NCBI RefSeq assembly: GCF_022059845.1
Contig: NZ_CP091851.1
Location: 1,798,001-1,862,000 of the forward strand
Length of the DNA: 64,000 bases
From: Terrirubrum flagellatum
Lineage (GTDB): Bacteria > Pseudomonadota > Alphaproteobacteria > Rhizobiales > Beijerinckiaceae
Direction of reading: 5' to 3'
Made by a program: the position numbers and the translations under genes. Below the pieces are notes generated by a model. It was not told where the DNA came from and searched no databases. It saw only the letters and a program-made list of their open reading frames with translations. Numbering within the stretch: position 1 is the first letter of the stretch; every line of letters begins with the position of its first letter. Below, piece after piece: positions 15,686 to 24,700 of this stretch.

Positions 15686-17328
15686 TGAGCGCGCGCGCCG
15701 CCACCAAGGTCGAGCAGGTCGCGCGGGAGCAGATTCCCGCGGCCGCCAATGCGCCCACAGCGCTTGCGCCTGCGGTCGCGGGGCCGACGCTGCTGCGCTT
15801 CATTACCTGCGGATCGGTCGATGACGGCAAGTCGACGCTGATCGGCCGGCTGATGGTCGAGGCGGGAGTGGTGCCGGATGATCAACTTGCCGCGCTCGAA
15901 AGCGACTCCGCGAAGCAGGGATCGGCGGCGGGCGAACTCGACTATTCGCTCCTCGTCGACGGGCTCGCGGCCGAGCGCGAGCAGGGCATCACCATCGACG
16001 TGGCCTATCGCTATTTCGCCACGGCGAAGCGCGCTTTCATCGTCGCGGATACGCCGGGCCATGAGCAATATACGCGCAACATGGCGACCGGCGCCTCGAC
16101 CGCCGATCTCGCGGTCATCCTGATCGATGCGCGCAAGGGCGTGCTGCCGCAGACGCGCCGCCATTCCTTCATTGTCTCGCTGATGGGCGTGCGCCGCGTC
16201 GTGCTCGCCATCAACAAGATGGACATGGTCGGTTACGACGAGAGCGTCTTCGCTCGCATCGACGCCGATTATCGCGCCGCCGTCGCGAGCCTCGGCTTCG
16301 AGCAGATCGCGGCCGTTCCCGTTTCCGCGCGCGAGGGCGACAATATCGCTGCGCGATCCGAACGGACGCCCTGGTTCACGGGCGCGCCGCTGCTCGCTCT
16401 TCTCGAAGGCGCGCAGACGGACGCGCGCGCCGCCGACGAGGCCGGCTTCGCATTTCCCGTGCAATGGGTGAACCGGCCCAACCTCGACTTCCGGGGCTAT
16501 GCCGGAACGGTCGCGCGCGGCGCGGTCTCGGTCGGCGCCGAAGTCGTGGCGCTGCCATCCGGCCGCCGTTCGCGCATCGCGCGCATCGTCACCGCTGACG
16601 GCGATCTCGACGCAGCGCAGATCGGGCAGGCGGTCACCGTCACGCTTGACGACGAGATCGATATTTCGCGCGGCGATGTGCTGGCGTCGCCAACCTTGCG
16701 CCCGCGCATCCGCAAGCACTTGTCCGCGCGGCTGCTCTGGACCGGCGAGCGGCCGATGCGCGGCGACCGCGATTATCTCATTCGCGTCGGCGCCGCGACG
16801 GCGCGGGCGTCGATCGAAGCCGTTCACTCCGTCATTGATGTCGAGAGCTTCGCAGCGAAGCCGGCCGAGACGCTGGCCATGAATGATATCGGGCTCGCCT
16901 CGCTCGCCTTCGACCGGCCGCTGGTGGTGACCGATTTCGCGGAGAGCGCCGAACTCGGCGGCTTCATCCTGATCGATCGGCTGACGAACGAGACCGTCGC
17001 CTTCGGCTTCGTCGCGCCTGACGGCAGCGATCCCGCGGCCTCCGCGCGCAGCGAGGAACTCGCCCGGCTGGTCAGCAAGCATCTCGGGCGGCCGGGCACA
17101 GACACCAGACTGCGCCGCATGCAGGAGGTGAGCTGGCGGATCGTCAGCGCCGTCATCGTGGGGGCGCTGACGCTGTGGGCGACGGACAGCGCGATTCTCG
17201 CCTGGACGCTGGCCGGAGCGGACCTTGTCCTGCGCACGGCGCTGCGGCGCATCAATGCGCTCGCATGGCGCAGGGCGCTGAAGCGGCGTCCCGTTCATGA
17301 ATTCAACGACTATGGAGGCGGAATATGA
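15685..17328 (+). CDS. cysN: Sulfate adenylyltransferase subunit 1 (CysN) fused to a C-terminal DUF2061-like membrane domain
   Basis: CysN is the GTPase subunit that drives APS formation by CysD. G1 is GSVDDGKST (residues 43-51), G3 is DTPGHEQY and G4 is NKMD, followed by EF-Tu-like barrels to about residue 460. In many alphaproteobacteria an APS kinase (CysC) follows. Here residues about 474-540 instead read RRMQEVSWRIVSAVIV, a hydrophobic hairpin, then RTALRRINALAWRRA. This matches the DUF2061 pattern (SWR start, two membrane helices, W near the end), so the enzyme is predicted to be membrane-tethered. Its stop overlaps a 50-codon gene as ATGA. The domain naming is by eye. Confidence 0.88.
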   Translation: MSARAATKVEQVAREQIPAAANAPTALAPAVAGPTLLRFITCGSVDDGKSTLIGRLMVEAGVVPDDQLAALESDSAKQGSAAGELDYSLLVDGLAAEREQGITIDVAYRYFATAKRAFIVADTPGHEQYTRNMATGASTADLAVILIDARKGVLPQTRRHSFIVSLMGVRRVVLAINKMDMVGYDESVFARIDADYRAAVASLGFEQIAAVPVSAREGDNIAARSERTPWFTGAPLLALLEGAQTDARAADEAGFAFPVQWVNRPNLDFRGYAGTVARGAVSVGAEVVALPSGRRSRIARIVTADGDLDAAQIGQAVTVTLDDEIDISRGDVLASPTLRPRIRKHLSARLLWTGERPMRGDRDYLIRVGAATARASIEAVHSVIDVESFAAKPAETLAMNDIGLASLAFDRPLVVTDFAESAELGGFILIDRLTNETVAFGFVAPDGSDPAASARSEELARLVSKHLGRPGTDTRLRRMQEVSWRIVSAVIVGALTLWATDSAILAWTLAGADLVLRTALRRINALAWRRALKRRPVHEFNDYGGGI

Positions 17329-17477
17329 GCGAGGATCGCGAGATCGGGCGCGTTGACTTCGTCTTCCGTCTGGTTGTTCTGCTGCTGGCTGGCCTGTGGA
17401 TTGCTTTTCCGCCGGCCAGAGATGAGGGCCCAACGGCGCGCCCCGCCGCTTCGCTCACACAACTGACCCAGCAATGA
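17325..17477 (+). CDS. 50-residue single-pass membrane peptide inside the cys operon
   Basis: An ATG at 17325 overlaps the cysN stop (ATGA), and its own TGA overlaps the cysG ATG (ATGA again), giving an uninterrupted coupled chain. A GGAGGCGG at 17314-17321 is a good ribosome site. The product has a charged N-terminus (MSEDREIGRVDF), one hydrophobic helix of about 18 residues (VFRLVVLLLAGLWIAF) and a Pro/Gln-rich tail. One TM next to a DUF2061 fusion suggests a partner for the membrane-bound CysN, but that is inference. I recognise no family. Confidence 0.7.
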   Translation: MSEDREIGRVDFVFRLVVLLLAGLWIAFPPARDEGPTARPAASLTQLTQQ

Positions 17478-18943
17478 CCGACGCCGTCGCCCGCACGCCT
17501 GTTCCTTCAGCGCCCCAACGCATCGCGCCGCTGGCGGCGCTGCCTGTGTTCCACAAGCTCGCCGGGCGCAAGGTCGTGCTGGCCGGGGCGGGCGAGGGCG
17601 CTGCATGGAAGGCGGAGCTGCTGGCGGCGACCGGCGCGCGGCTCGCCATTTTCGCGGGCGACGAGCAGCGAGCGTTCGCCTCTGTCGCCGCAGATGAATT
17701 CAAGGGCCAAGTCGAGATCATTGCGCGCGAATGGACGGAAAGCGACCTCGCCGGCGCGGCGATCGCCATCGCCGAATGCGACAATGACGAGGACGCCGCG
17801 CGGTTCGCCGCAGCCGCCCGCGCCGCCGGCGCGGCCGTCAATGTGATCGACCGGCCGGCCTTCTGCGATTTCCAGTTTGGCGCGATCGTCAACCGGTCGC
17901 CTGTCATCGTCTCAATCTCGACAGACGGCGCGGCGCCGGTCTTCGGCCAGTCGATCCGCTCCAAGATCGAGGCTTTGCTGCCGAAGAGCCTGCAGGGCTG
18001 GGCCGAGGCGGCGCGCGACTGGCGGCCGTCCGTGCAGACGCGCGAACCTTCTTATGCGCAGCGGCGTGGCTTCTGGGAGCGCTTCACGGATCTCGCCTGG
18101 CGCGCCATCGAGCGCGCGCCGAGCGAACGTGACCGTGACGGGCTGCTGCGCGATCTCGATCGGCTGACGACGGCGGTCGCCCCGTCCGGGCGCGTCACGC
18201 TCGTTGGCGCAGGCCCCGGCGATCCCGAGCTCCTGACTCTCAAGGCTGTTCGCGCGCTGCAATCGGCCGACGTGATCCTCTATGACGATCTCGTCGGGCC
18301 CGACATTCTCGATTTCGCGCGACGCGAGGCGAAGCGCATGCTGGTCGGCAAGACTGGATATGGACCATCCTGCAAGCAGGACGACATCAATGCGTTGATG
18401 GTGTCGCTCGCGAGGCAGGGCAAGCATGTGGTGCGCCTCAAGGGCGGCGATCCCGGAATTTTCGGACGCGCGGGCGAAGAGATCGCGGCCTGCAAGGCGG
18501 TGAATATTCCAGTCGCGATCGTGCCCGGCGTGACCTCGGCGCAAGGCGCGGCGGCGTCGCTTGGCGTTTCTTTGACCGAGCGCAAGCGCGCGCGGCGCGT
18601 TCAGTATGTGACGGGCCATGGCGCCGACGGAAAGCTGCCGAAAGATATCTCGTGGTCGGCGATCGCCGATGAAGGCGTGACAACTGTCGTCTACATGCCA
18701 CGCCGCACGCTTAACGAATTGAGCGCACAGGCGATTGCGGCTGGGCTTGATCCTGCGACGCCCGCCATCGCCGTCGCGGCGGCGACGCGCCCGAACGAGG
18801 CGCGCGTCGCGACGACGATCGCCGAGTTGCCGGATCGTCTCGGCGATCTGCCCGACGATCAGCCTGTGCTTGTTATGATCGGTCGCGCGCTCGATCAGGC
18901 GCTGGCGAATTCCATCGACGACCGGGCGATTCTAACGGCGTAA
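17474..18943 (+). CDS. cysG: Siroheme synthase CysG (multifunctional)
   Basis: CysG makes siroheme for CysI: SAM-dependent uroporphyrinogen III methylation, dehydrogenation and iron chelation. The 489 residues contain the N-terminal NAD-binding part (KVVLAGAGEGAAWKAEL) and the dimerisation region to about residue 215. The methyltransferase domain follows, with VTLVGAGPGDPELLTLKAVRALQSAD, VRLKGGDPGIFGRAGEE and VPGVTSAQGAAASLGVSLT. All expected SUMT motifs are present. In many relatives cysG heads this operon; here it is last, coupled through the 50-codon gene. Confidence 0.94.
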   Translation: MTDAVARTPVPSAPQRIAPLAALPVFHKLAGRKVVLAGAGEGAAWKAELLAATGARLAIFAGDEQRAFASVAADEFKGQVEIIAREWTESDLAGAAIAIAECDNDEDAARFAAAARAAGAAVNVIDRPAFCDFQFGAIVNRSPVIVSISTDGAAPVFGQSIRSKIEALLPKSLQGWAEAARDWRPSVQTREPSYAQRRGFWERFTDLAWRAIERAPSERDRDGLLRDLDRLTTAVAPSGRVTLVGAGPGDPELLTLKAVRALQSADVILYDDLVGPDILDFARREAKRMLVGKTGYGPSCKQDDINALMVSLARQGKHVVRLKGGDPGIFGRAGEEIAACKAVNIPVAIVPGVTSAQGAAASLGVSLTERKRARRVQYVTGHGADGKLPKDISWSAIADEGVTTVVYMPRRTLNELSAQAIAAGLDPATPAIAVAAATRPNEARVATTIAELPDRLGDLPDDQPVLVMIGRALDQALANSIDDRAILTA

Positions 18944-19099
18944 AGCGCCGTTTTATTCCCTCTCCAACGTCAAAACGATCTCTCAAATTGCGCTCATTCC
19001 AGGCGGCGTGCGAATTTGCGCGCTCAACTGGAACATTGTGGCGAAGAAGGCTATTCTCTTGTTCAGGCGAATTTTGAAACGCCATTCGGTCCGGGTTTG

Positions 19100-19129
19100 T
19101 TGCGTCGCACTTTCTGCTTGACGTACAAT
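19100..19129 (+). promoter_or_regulatory. Possible sigma-70 promoter for the sulfate importer
   Basis: TTGCGT (19100-19105), 18 bases, TACAAT (19124-19129), ending 68 bases before the sbp ATG. The -10 box matches consensus at five of six positions and the -35 at three of six. The 254-base gap around it contains no convincing gene. Confidence 0.35.
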
Positions 19130-19197
19130 ACGTTCTCTAAAGCGGATGATTTGCTCGCGTTGCGTGTTGAAGCTTCTGCAAGCGGATGGAGAACAGA

Positions 19198-20232
19198 ATG
19201 ACCCTCGGGCGAAAGCGATCGCTTATCGATCTTGCGCTTGCCGCCGCAGCGTTCGCGTTCTGCTTCGCGGTGATCGGGCATGCGCGGGCGCAGACGGAGC
19301 TTCTCAACGTCTCCTATGATCCGACGCGCGAACTCTATCGCGCGCTCAACGAAGCCTTCATCGCGGACTGGAAGGCGAGCAGTGGGCAGACGATCACCAT
19401 TCGCCAGTCACATGGCGGTTCGGGCGCGCAGGCACGCACCGTGATCGACGGCCTCAACGCGGACGTGGTGACGCTTGCGCTCGCGGGCGACATCGACGCC
19501 GTCGCCGAACGCAGCAAGAAAATCCCGGCCGACTGGCAGAAGAAGCTTCCGCACAATTCCTCGCCCTACACCTCGACGATCGTCTTCCTCGTGCGCAAGG
19601 GCAATCCGAAGGGGATCAAGGACTGGGGCGATCTCGCGAAGCCCGGCATCGCAGTGATCACGCCGAATCCGAAAACCAGCGGCGGCGCGCGCTGGAATTA
19701 TCTTGCGGCCTGGGCGTGGGCGCAGAAAGCTTACGGCAATGACGACGCGAAAGTGCGCGGCTATGTCGCGGCGTTGCTGAAGAATGTGCCTGTCTTCGAC
19801 ACCGGCGCGCGCGGCGCGACGACGACGTTCGCGCAGCGCGGCCTCGGCGACGTGTTGCTGGCGTGGGAGAACGAGGCCTTCCTCGCGCTCGCGGAATTCG
19901 GCGCCGACAAATTCGACATCGTCGCGCCGAGCCTGTCGATCCTGGCGGAGCCGCCGGTCGCGCTGGTCGACGGCAATGTCGACGCGAAGAAGACGCGCGC
20001 CGTCGCGCAGGCCTATCTCGAATTTCTCTACACGCCGAAGGCGCAGGCGATCATCGCGAAAAACTTCTATCGGCCGATCCTGCCGGAAAGTGCGGCGCCG
20101 CAGGACCTCGCACGCTTTCCCAAGCTTGAGCTCGTGACGATCGACAAGGATTTCGGCGGCTGGGCGAAGGCGCAGAAGGATCATTTTGCCGACGGCGGCA
20201 CCTTCGATCAGCTTTACAAACCGGCGAGGTGA
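19198..20232 (+). CDS. sbp: Sulfate ABC transporter, substrate-binding protein
   Basis: This periplasmic protein binds sulfate (or thiosulfate) and delivers it to CysTW. It has 344 residues with a signal peptide ending near HARAQ-T. Family landmarks are [19 protein letters not shown], the [17 protein letters not shown] anion-loop region, [18 protein letters not shown] and [11 protein letters not shown]. The sequence is closer to Sbp than CysP by eye. A GGAG just upstream supports the ATG at 19198 over an in-frame one at 19186. It heads the sbp-cysT-cysW-cysA operon, 254 bases after cysG. Confidence 0.93.
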   Translation: MTLGRKRSLIDLALAAAAFAFCFAVIGHARAQTELLNVSYDPTRELYRALNEAFIADWKASSGQTITIRQSHGGSGAQARTVIDGLNADVVTLALAGDIDAVAERSKKIPADWQKKLPHNSSPYTSTIVFLVRKGNPKGIKDWGDLAKPGIAVITPNPKTSGGARWNYLAAWAWAQKAYGNDDAKVRGYVAALLKNVPVFDTGARGATTTFAQRGLGDVLLAWENEAFLALAEFGADKFDIVAPSLSILAEPPVALVDGNVDAKKTRAVAQAYLEFLYTPKAQAIIAKNFYRPILPESAAPQDLARFPKLELVTIDKDFGGWAKAQKDHFADGGTFDQLYKPAR

Positions 20233-20235
20233 GGC

Positions 20236-21102
20236 GTGGCGGCCGCTGCTCCTGCGCTTCGATCGACCGGACCGGCCGCGCGGGGCCATTCCGTTTTGCC
20301 GGGATTGGGACTGTCGCTTGGCGTCACGGTGACGGCGCTCTCGCTGATTGTTCTCATTCCGCTCGCTGCGCTTGTGATCAAGGCTGCAAGCGCAGGCGTT
20401 GATGACATGATCGCCATCGCGACATCGGAACGCACGCTGGCGGCGCTGAGACTGTCGTTTGGCGCGGCGCTGGCTGCGGCGCTGATCAACGCCGTCTTCG
20501 GACTTCTGATCGCCTGGGTGTTGGGCCGCTATAGCTTTCCCGGTCGACGACTGATCGACGCTGCCGTCGACCTGCCCTTCGCTTTGCCAACCGCTGTCGC
20601 CGGCATCGCGCTTGCGACGATCTATTCGCCGAACGGCTGGGTCGGGCGTTTGCTCGCGCCGTTCGACATCAAGATCGCCTACACGCCGCTCGGCGTGATG
20701 GTGGCGCTTGTCTTCGTTGGATTGCCTTTCGTCGTGCGCACGGTGCAGCCGGTTCTGAACGATCTCGAATCCGAAATTGAGGAGGCGGCTGCTTTGCTCG
20801 GCGCAAGCCGCGCGCGCACCATCTTCACCGTGCTGCTGCCGGCGATCATGCCGGCGTTATTGACGGGCTTTCTTCTCGCCTTCGCGCGCGCCGTCGGCGA
20901 ATATGGCTCGGTGATCTTCATCGCCGGAAATATTCCGATGGTGTCGGAGATCGCGCCGCTGCTGATCGTCATCAGGCTCGAACAGTTCGACTATGCCGGC
21001 GCCGCCGTCCTTGCGGTGATGATGTTGCTGGTGTCGTTTCTGCTGATCTTCATCGTCAACTGGCTGCATGGCGCATCGCGCAGGACGATCGGCGATGTCT
21101 GA
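20236..21102 (+). CDS. cysT: Sulfate ABC transporter permease CysT
   Basis: CysT is a membrane subunit of the sulfate importer. The 288 residues have six predicted TM segments and the inner-membrane permease motif EEAAALLGASRARTIFTVLLP (EAA loop, about 180-200). The segment DLPFALPTAVAGIALATIYSPNGW is typical of CysT. The start is a GTG 3 bases after the sbp stop, with GAGG just upstream. The 3' end overlaps the cysW start by 8 bases, so assembly of the two permeases is probably co-translational. Confidence 0.94.
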   Translation: MAAAAPALRSTGPAARGHSVLPGLGLSLGVTVTALSLIVLIPLAALVIKAASAGVDDMIAIATSERTLAALRLSFGAALAAALINAVFGLLIAWVLGRYSFPGRRLIDAAVDLPFALPTAVAGIALATIYSPNGWVGRLLAPFDIKIAYTPLGVMVALVFVGLPFVVRTVQPVLNDLESEIEEAAALLGASRARTIFTVLLPAIMPALLTGFLLAFARAVGEYGSVIFIAGNIPMVSEIAPLLIVIRLEQFDYAGAAVLAVMMLLVSFLLIFIVNWLHGASRRTIGDV

Positions 21103-21976
21103 CGCAACCGCATTTCTTTCCGCGCCTGCTGCACCCGCGCAACGCGTGCGATCGGAGTCGCGCGCGACGCAATTTTGTCTGATCGCGGTCGCGATCGCCT
21201 TTCTCGGGCTTTTCCTGTTTCTGCCGCTGGCGTCGGTCTTCGTCGAAGCCTTCGCCAAGGGCTGGGACGCCTATCTCGTAGCGCTGACCGAGCCGGACGC
21301 ATGGGCTGCGATCAGGCTGACCTTGCTGATCGCAGTCATCGCGGTGCCGCTCAATGTGGTCATAGGACTAGCGGCGGCATGGGCGATCGCGAAATTCGAC
21401 TTCCCCGGCAAGAATCTGCTGGTGTCGTTGATCGACCTGCCATTCTCCGTTTCGCCTGTCATTTCGGGCCTCGTCTATGTCCTGCTGTTGGGCGCGCAGG
21501 GCTATTTCGGACCGTGGCTTGCAGCGAACAACGTCCAGATCATCTTCGCGCTGCCGGGAATTCTGTTGGCGACGATCTTCGTGACGTTTCCGTTCGTCGC
21601 GCGCGAGTTGATCCCGCATATGCAGTCGCTGGGAAGCGCCGACGAGGAAGCGGCGCTGACGCTCGGCGCATCGGGCTGGCGCACATTCTTCATGATCACG
21701 CTTCCCAACGTGAAATGGAGTCTGCTTTATGGCGTGCTGCTATGTAACGCGCGCGCCATGGGCGAATTCGGCGCCGTCTCCGTGGTGTCGGGCCGCATTC
21801 GCGGCGTCACCACGACGATGCCGCTGCATATCGAGATTCTCTACAACGAGTACAACACGGTCGCGGCCTTCGCCGTCGCGTCGCTTCTCGCGCTGCTGGC
21901 GCTGGTGACGCTGCTGTTGAAAACGCTGCTCGAGTGGCGGTCCGGCGACGGACAAGCCGCGCGCCAGAATATCTGA
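21095..21976 (+). CDS. cysW: Sulfate ABC transporter permease CysW
   Basis: CysW is the second sulfate permease, 293 residues with six TM segments. The EAA loop is EEAALTLGASGWRTFFMITLP, and LPFSVSPVISGLVYVLLLGAQGYFG and ARAMGEFGAVSVVSG are standard CysW segments. The start is the ATG inside the cysT end (MSDATAFLSAPAA); an in-frame ATG at 21068 would add nine residues and a longer overlap. Twelve bases separate it from cysA. Confidence 0.94.
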   Translation: MSDATAFLSAPAAPAQRVRSESRATQFCLIAVAIAFLGLFLFLPLASVFVEAFAKGWDAYLVALTEPDAWAAIRLTLLIAVIAVPLNVVIGLAAAWAIAKFDFPGKNLLVSLIDLPFSVSPVISGLVYVLLLGAQGYFGPWLAANNVQIIFALPGILLATIFVTFPFVARELIPHMQSLGSADEEAALTLGASGWRTFFMITLPNVKWSLLYGVLLCNARAMGEFGAVSVVSGRIRGVTTTMPLHIEILYNEYNTVAAFAVASLLALLALVTLLLKTLLEWRSGDGQAARQNI

Positions 21977-21988
21977 TCGGAGAAACCG

Positions 21989-23038
21989 ATGTCAGTCGCA
22001 ATGACTGTTGAAGCGGTGGAGAAACAGTTCGGGACGCATGCCGCCCTGCGCGGCGTGTCGCTCGACGTGCGCGCCGGCGAGCTTGTTGCTTTGCTTGGGC
22101 CGTCCGGCTCGGGCAAGACGACGTTGCTGCGCCTCATCGCCGGGCTCGACGCGCAGGATTCCGGCCGCATCCTGTTCGATCAATCCGATGTGCAGAATCT
22201 CTCGCTGCGCGATCGCCGCATCGGCTTCGTGTTCCAGAACTATGCGCTGTTCCGGCATATGACGGTCGCGGCGAATATCGGCTTTGGATTGCGCGCACGT
22301 CCGCGTTCGTCGCGTCCATCACGCGCGGAGATTGCGCGGCGTGTTGAAGAGCTGCTGGAGCTTGTCCAGCTTGGCGGGCTTGGCGGTCGCTTCCCGACGC
22401 AGTTGTCAGGCGGCCAACGGCAGCGCGTAGCTCTGGCGCGCGCGCTGGCGATCGAACCGCGCGTGCTGCTTCTCGACGAGCCCTTTGGCGCGCTCGACGC
22501 GAAAGTGCGCAAGGACCTGCGGCGCTGGCTGCGCGAACTTCACGACCGCACCGGCCACACGACGGTCTTCGTCACGCATGATCAGGAAGAGGCGCTTGAG
22601 CTCGCCGATCGCGTCGCGATCCTGAACGACGGCCGCATCGAGCAGGTCGACGCGCCTGATGATGTCTATGATCATCCGCGCACGGCGTTCGTCTGTGAAT
22701 TCCTCGGCGAGGCGAACCGTCTCCCCGTCGAGATCGCCGGCGGGCGCGCGTTTTTCCGCGACGCGCCGATCTATGCGGGCTCGCAGGTCAATCGTTCAGG
22801 GCCGGCGGCGCTCTATGTGCGGCCGCATCATTTCAAGCTGATCGAACCCTCTTCGGTCGGGCTGAGCGGCGTCGTCGCCGCAGTGCGCCGGCGCGGGGCG
22901 ATCCGCCGCGCCGAAGTGGCGATCGACGGTCTCGACAATAATCTCGATGTCGATGTCGCGAGCCAGATTGCGCCGGCGGTCGGCGAAAATGTCGGCCTGC
23001 GGGTCACGCAGGCCAACGTGTTTTCATTGGCGGCTTAA
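21989..23038 (+). CDS. cysA: Sulfate ABC transporter ATP-binding protein CysA
   Basis: CysA powers sulfate import. The 349 residues show Walker [10 protein letters not shown], the signature [15 protein letters not shown], Walker [13 protein letters not shown], the switch His in [13 protein letters not shown], and a C-terminal TOBE-like beta domain. CGGAGAAA precedes the ATG. It ends only 3 bases from the stop of the convergent collagen-like gene, with no terminator between them, so the two transcripts must overlap. Confidence 0.94.
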   Translation: MSVAMTVEAVEKQFGTHAALRGVSLDVRAGELVALLGPSGSGKTTLLRLIAGLDAQDSGRILFDQSDVQNLSLRDRRIGFVFQNYALFRHMTVAANIGFGLRARPRSSRPSRAEIARRVEELLELVQLGGLGGRFPTQLSGGQRQRVALARALAIEPRVLLLDEPFGALDAKVRKDLRRWLRELHDRTGHTTVFVTHDQEEALELADRVAILNDGRIEQVDAPDDVYDHPRTAFVCEFLGEANRLPVEIAGGRAFFRDAPIYAGSQVNRSGPAALYVRPHHFKLIEPSSVGLSGVVAAVRRRGAIRRAEVAIDGLDNNLDVDVASQIAPAVGENVGLRVTQANVFSLAA

Positions 23039-23041
23039 GCG

Positions 23042-23584
23042 CTATTTCACGCAGATGAGCGTGCCAGCGGCGACGCCCTCATCCTTGCTGGTGCATTGCG
23101 CCGCCTTTTTGCCCGGACGCGTCGGATCGTCCGTCAGCGACACGCCGTCATCGCAGGAGATGAAGGCGTTGATGATCGACTCGTCGGCCTCGCAGCGGCC
23201 GAGGTCGGCGGCTGAACTCCAGGCGCGATACATGATCGTCATGCCGCCGGTCGGGCCACGTTCGCCCTGGGGACCGGCCGGTCCCTGAGCGCCTGCAGGC
23301 CCAGCGGGGCCGATGCTGCCCGCGACGCCAGCTGGGCCGGCGGGTCCAGCAGGTCCGACCGAGCCGGCGGGGCCGATGGGGCCGGCAGGGCCAGCCGCGC
23401 CGACAGGGCCAGCAGGCCCCGCAGGACCGGCGGGTCCAGCCGGGCCTTGCGCGCCCTGAGCGCCTTGCGGTCCCGCGGGTCCCTGCGCGCCCTGAGGACC
23501 GGCCGGTCCCGCCGGACCGGGTTTCTGGTCGCAGGCGGCGACCAGCAAGGCGAGCGATGCGGCGCAGAGAATTCCGAACTTCAT
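23042..23584 (-). CDS. Collagen-like lipoprotein
   Basis: This 180-residue protein has a lipoprotein signal: [18 protein letters not shown] with the acylated Cys18. Residues 23-112 are 30 uninterrupted Gly-X-Y triplets, mostly GPA, GPQ and GAQ, with a single charged triplet (GER) near the end, the sequence rule for a collagen triple helix. The remaining 68 residues form a Cys-containing C-terminal domain (Cys in GRCEAD, FISCDD, AAQCTS and LICVK) that could be the trimerisation or binding head. RBS CGGGAGG precedes the ATG; an in-frame ATG at 23638 would bury the signal. Likely a surface or periplasmic stalk; ligand unknown. Confidence 0.85.
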   Translation of the reverse strand: MKFGILCAASLALLVAACDQKPGPAGPAGPQGAQGPAGPQGAQGAQGPAGPAGPAGPAGPVGAAGPAGPIGPAGSVGPAGPAGPAGVAGSIGPAGPAGAQGPAGPQGERGPTGGMTIMYRAWSSAADLGRCEADESIINAFISCDDGVSLTDDPTRPGKKAAQCTSKDEGVAAGTLICVK

Positions 23585-23666
23585 ATCAGCCTCCCGAGAA
23601 ACGGGGAGGACGTTCGCGCAGGGGCATGACGGCGTCAACGCAAAGCGATGACGTGGCCCGTCACGC

Positions 23667-23692
23667 TGTGATGACGCGATGTGATGACGCGA
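23667..23692. repeat. 13-bp perfect tandem repeat between the peptide operon and the collagen-like gene
   Basis: TGTGATGACGCGA occurs twice without a gap (23667-23679 and 23680-23692). It lies about 85-110 bases upstream of the collagen-like start and just beyond the dppF stop. Related GATGACG copies lie nearby (around 23646 on the same strand). It may be a regulatory direct repeat or chance expansion. Confidence 0.6.
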
Positions 23693-23719
23693 AATGTCAT
23701 GCGGCGATGATGCGGCGCA

Positions 23720-24700
23720 TCACGCTGCGGCCTTGAGAAAGTCCTCGGCGAAGTGGCACGCGACCATGCGGTTGTCGAGCGTGCGCGGCGCGGGCCTTTC
23801 AGCGCGGCAGCGATCCTTCACATAGGGGCAGCGTGTCGAGAACACGCATCCCTTCGGCGGATTGAGCGGCGAGGGCAATTCGCCGCGCAACACGATGCGC
23901 TCGCGCTTCGCGCCCGATGTGTTCGGCGTCGATGCGAGCAGCGCCTGCGTGTAGGGATGCAATGGTCGCGCGAACAGCGCATGCTTCGGGCCCTGTTCGA
24001 TCGAATGGCCAAGATACATCACCATCACATCATGCGCGATGTGCCTGACGACGCCGAGATCGTGCGAGATGAAGAGATAGGCGAGCTTCAGCTCTTCCTG
24101 GAGATCGGCGAGCAGGTTCAGCACCTGCGCCTGGATCGACACGTCGAGCGCCGACACCGGCTCGTCCGCGACCAGCAGTTTCGGCGACAGCATGAGCGCG
24201 CGCGCGATCGCGATGCGCTGGCGCTGGCCGCCAGAGAACATGTGGGGATAGCGCACATAATGCTCGGGCCGCAGGCCGACTTTCGCCATCATGGCGCGCG
24301 CCTTCTCCGTGCGCTGGGCCTTCGGCAGGTCGGTGTTGATGAGCAGCGGCTCTTCGAGGATCGTGCCGATCTTCTTACGCGGATTGAGCGAGCCATAGGG
24401 GTTCTGGAAGACGAACTGCACCGTGCGGCGGAGCGTCTTCGCGTCTTGCCCGGAAGGCGAGACCGCGTCCTTGCCGTCGAGCGTCAGTGCGCCCGATGTC
24501 GGTTTCTCGATCAGCGTCACCATGCGCGCGAGCGTGGATTTGCCGCAGCCGGACTCGCCGACCACAGCGAGCGTCTTTCCGGCTTTGACGGAGAAGGAGA
24601 CGCTGCTCACCGCATGCAGATGGGCGGGCGCGCGGAAGAGGCCGCGCTTGATCTCGTAGACCTGCCGGAGTTCGCGGGCTTCGACGACGGTCGCGCTCAT
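23720..24700 (-). CDS. dppF: Peptide ABC transporter ATP-binding protein (DppF-like)
   Basis: This is one of two ATPases of a dipeptide/oligopeptide importer. The 326 residues have Walker [10 protein letters not shown], the signature [15 protein letters not shown], Walker [21 protein letters not shown], and the C-terminal Cys-containing oligopeptide-family domain ([18 protein letters not shown]), thought to hold an Fe-S cluster in DppD/DppF. The start ATG overlaps the dppD stop (ATGA). It is the last gene of a seven-gene minus-strand operon. Confidence 0.93.
   Translation of the reverse strand: MSATVVEARELRQVYEIKRGLFRAPAHLHAVSSVSFSVKAGKTLAVVGESGCGKSTLARMVTLIEKPTSGALTLDGKDAVSPSGQDAKTLRRTVQFVFQNPYGSLNPRKKIGTILEEPLLINTDLPKAQRTEKARAMMAKVGLRPEHYVRYPHMFSGGQRQRIAIARALMLSPKLLVADEPVSALDVSIQAQVLNLLADLQEELKLAYLFISHDLGVVRHIAHDVMVMYLGHSIEQGPKHALFARPLHPYTQALLASTPNTSGAKRERIVLRGELPSPLNPPKGCVFSTRCPYVKDRCRAERPAPRTLDNRMVACHFAEDFLKAAA

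Noticed and set aside
19016-19201. Short plus-strand open frame before sbp
   Set aside because: It overlaps the likely promoter of the sulfate importer and lacks a ribosome site and recognisable composition.
23042-23584. Simple low-complexity or mis-translated GC repeat rather than a gene
   Set aside because: The frame has a clean lipoprotein signal, good ribosome site, exact Gly periodicity for 30 triplets and a non-repetitive Cys-containing C-terminus, so a real gene is far more likely.
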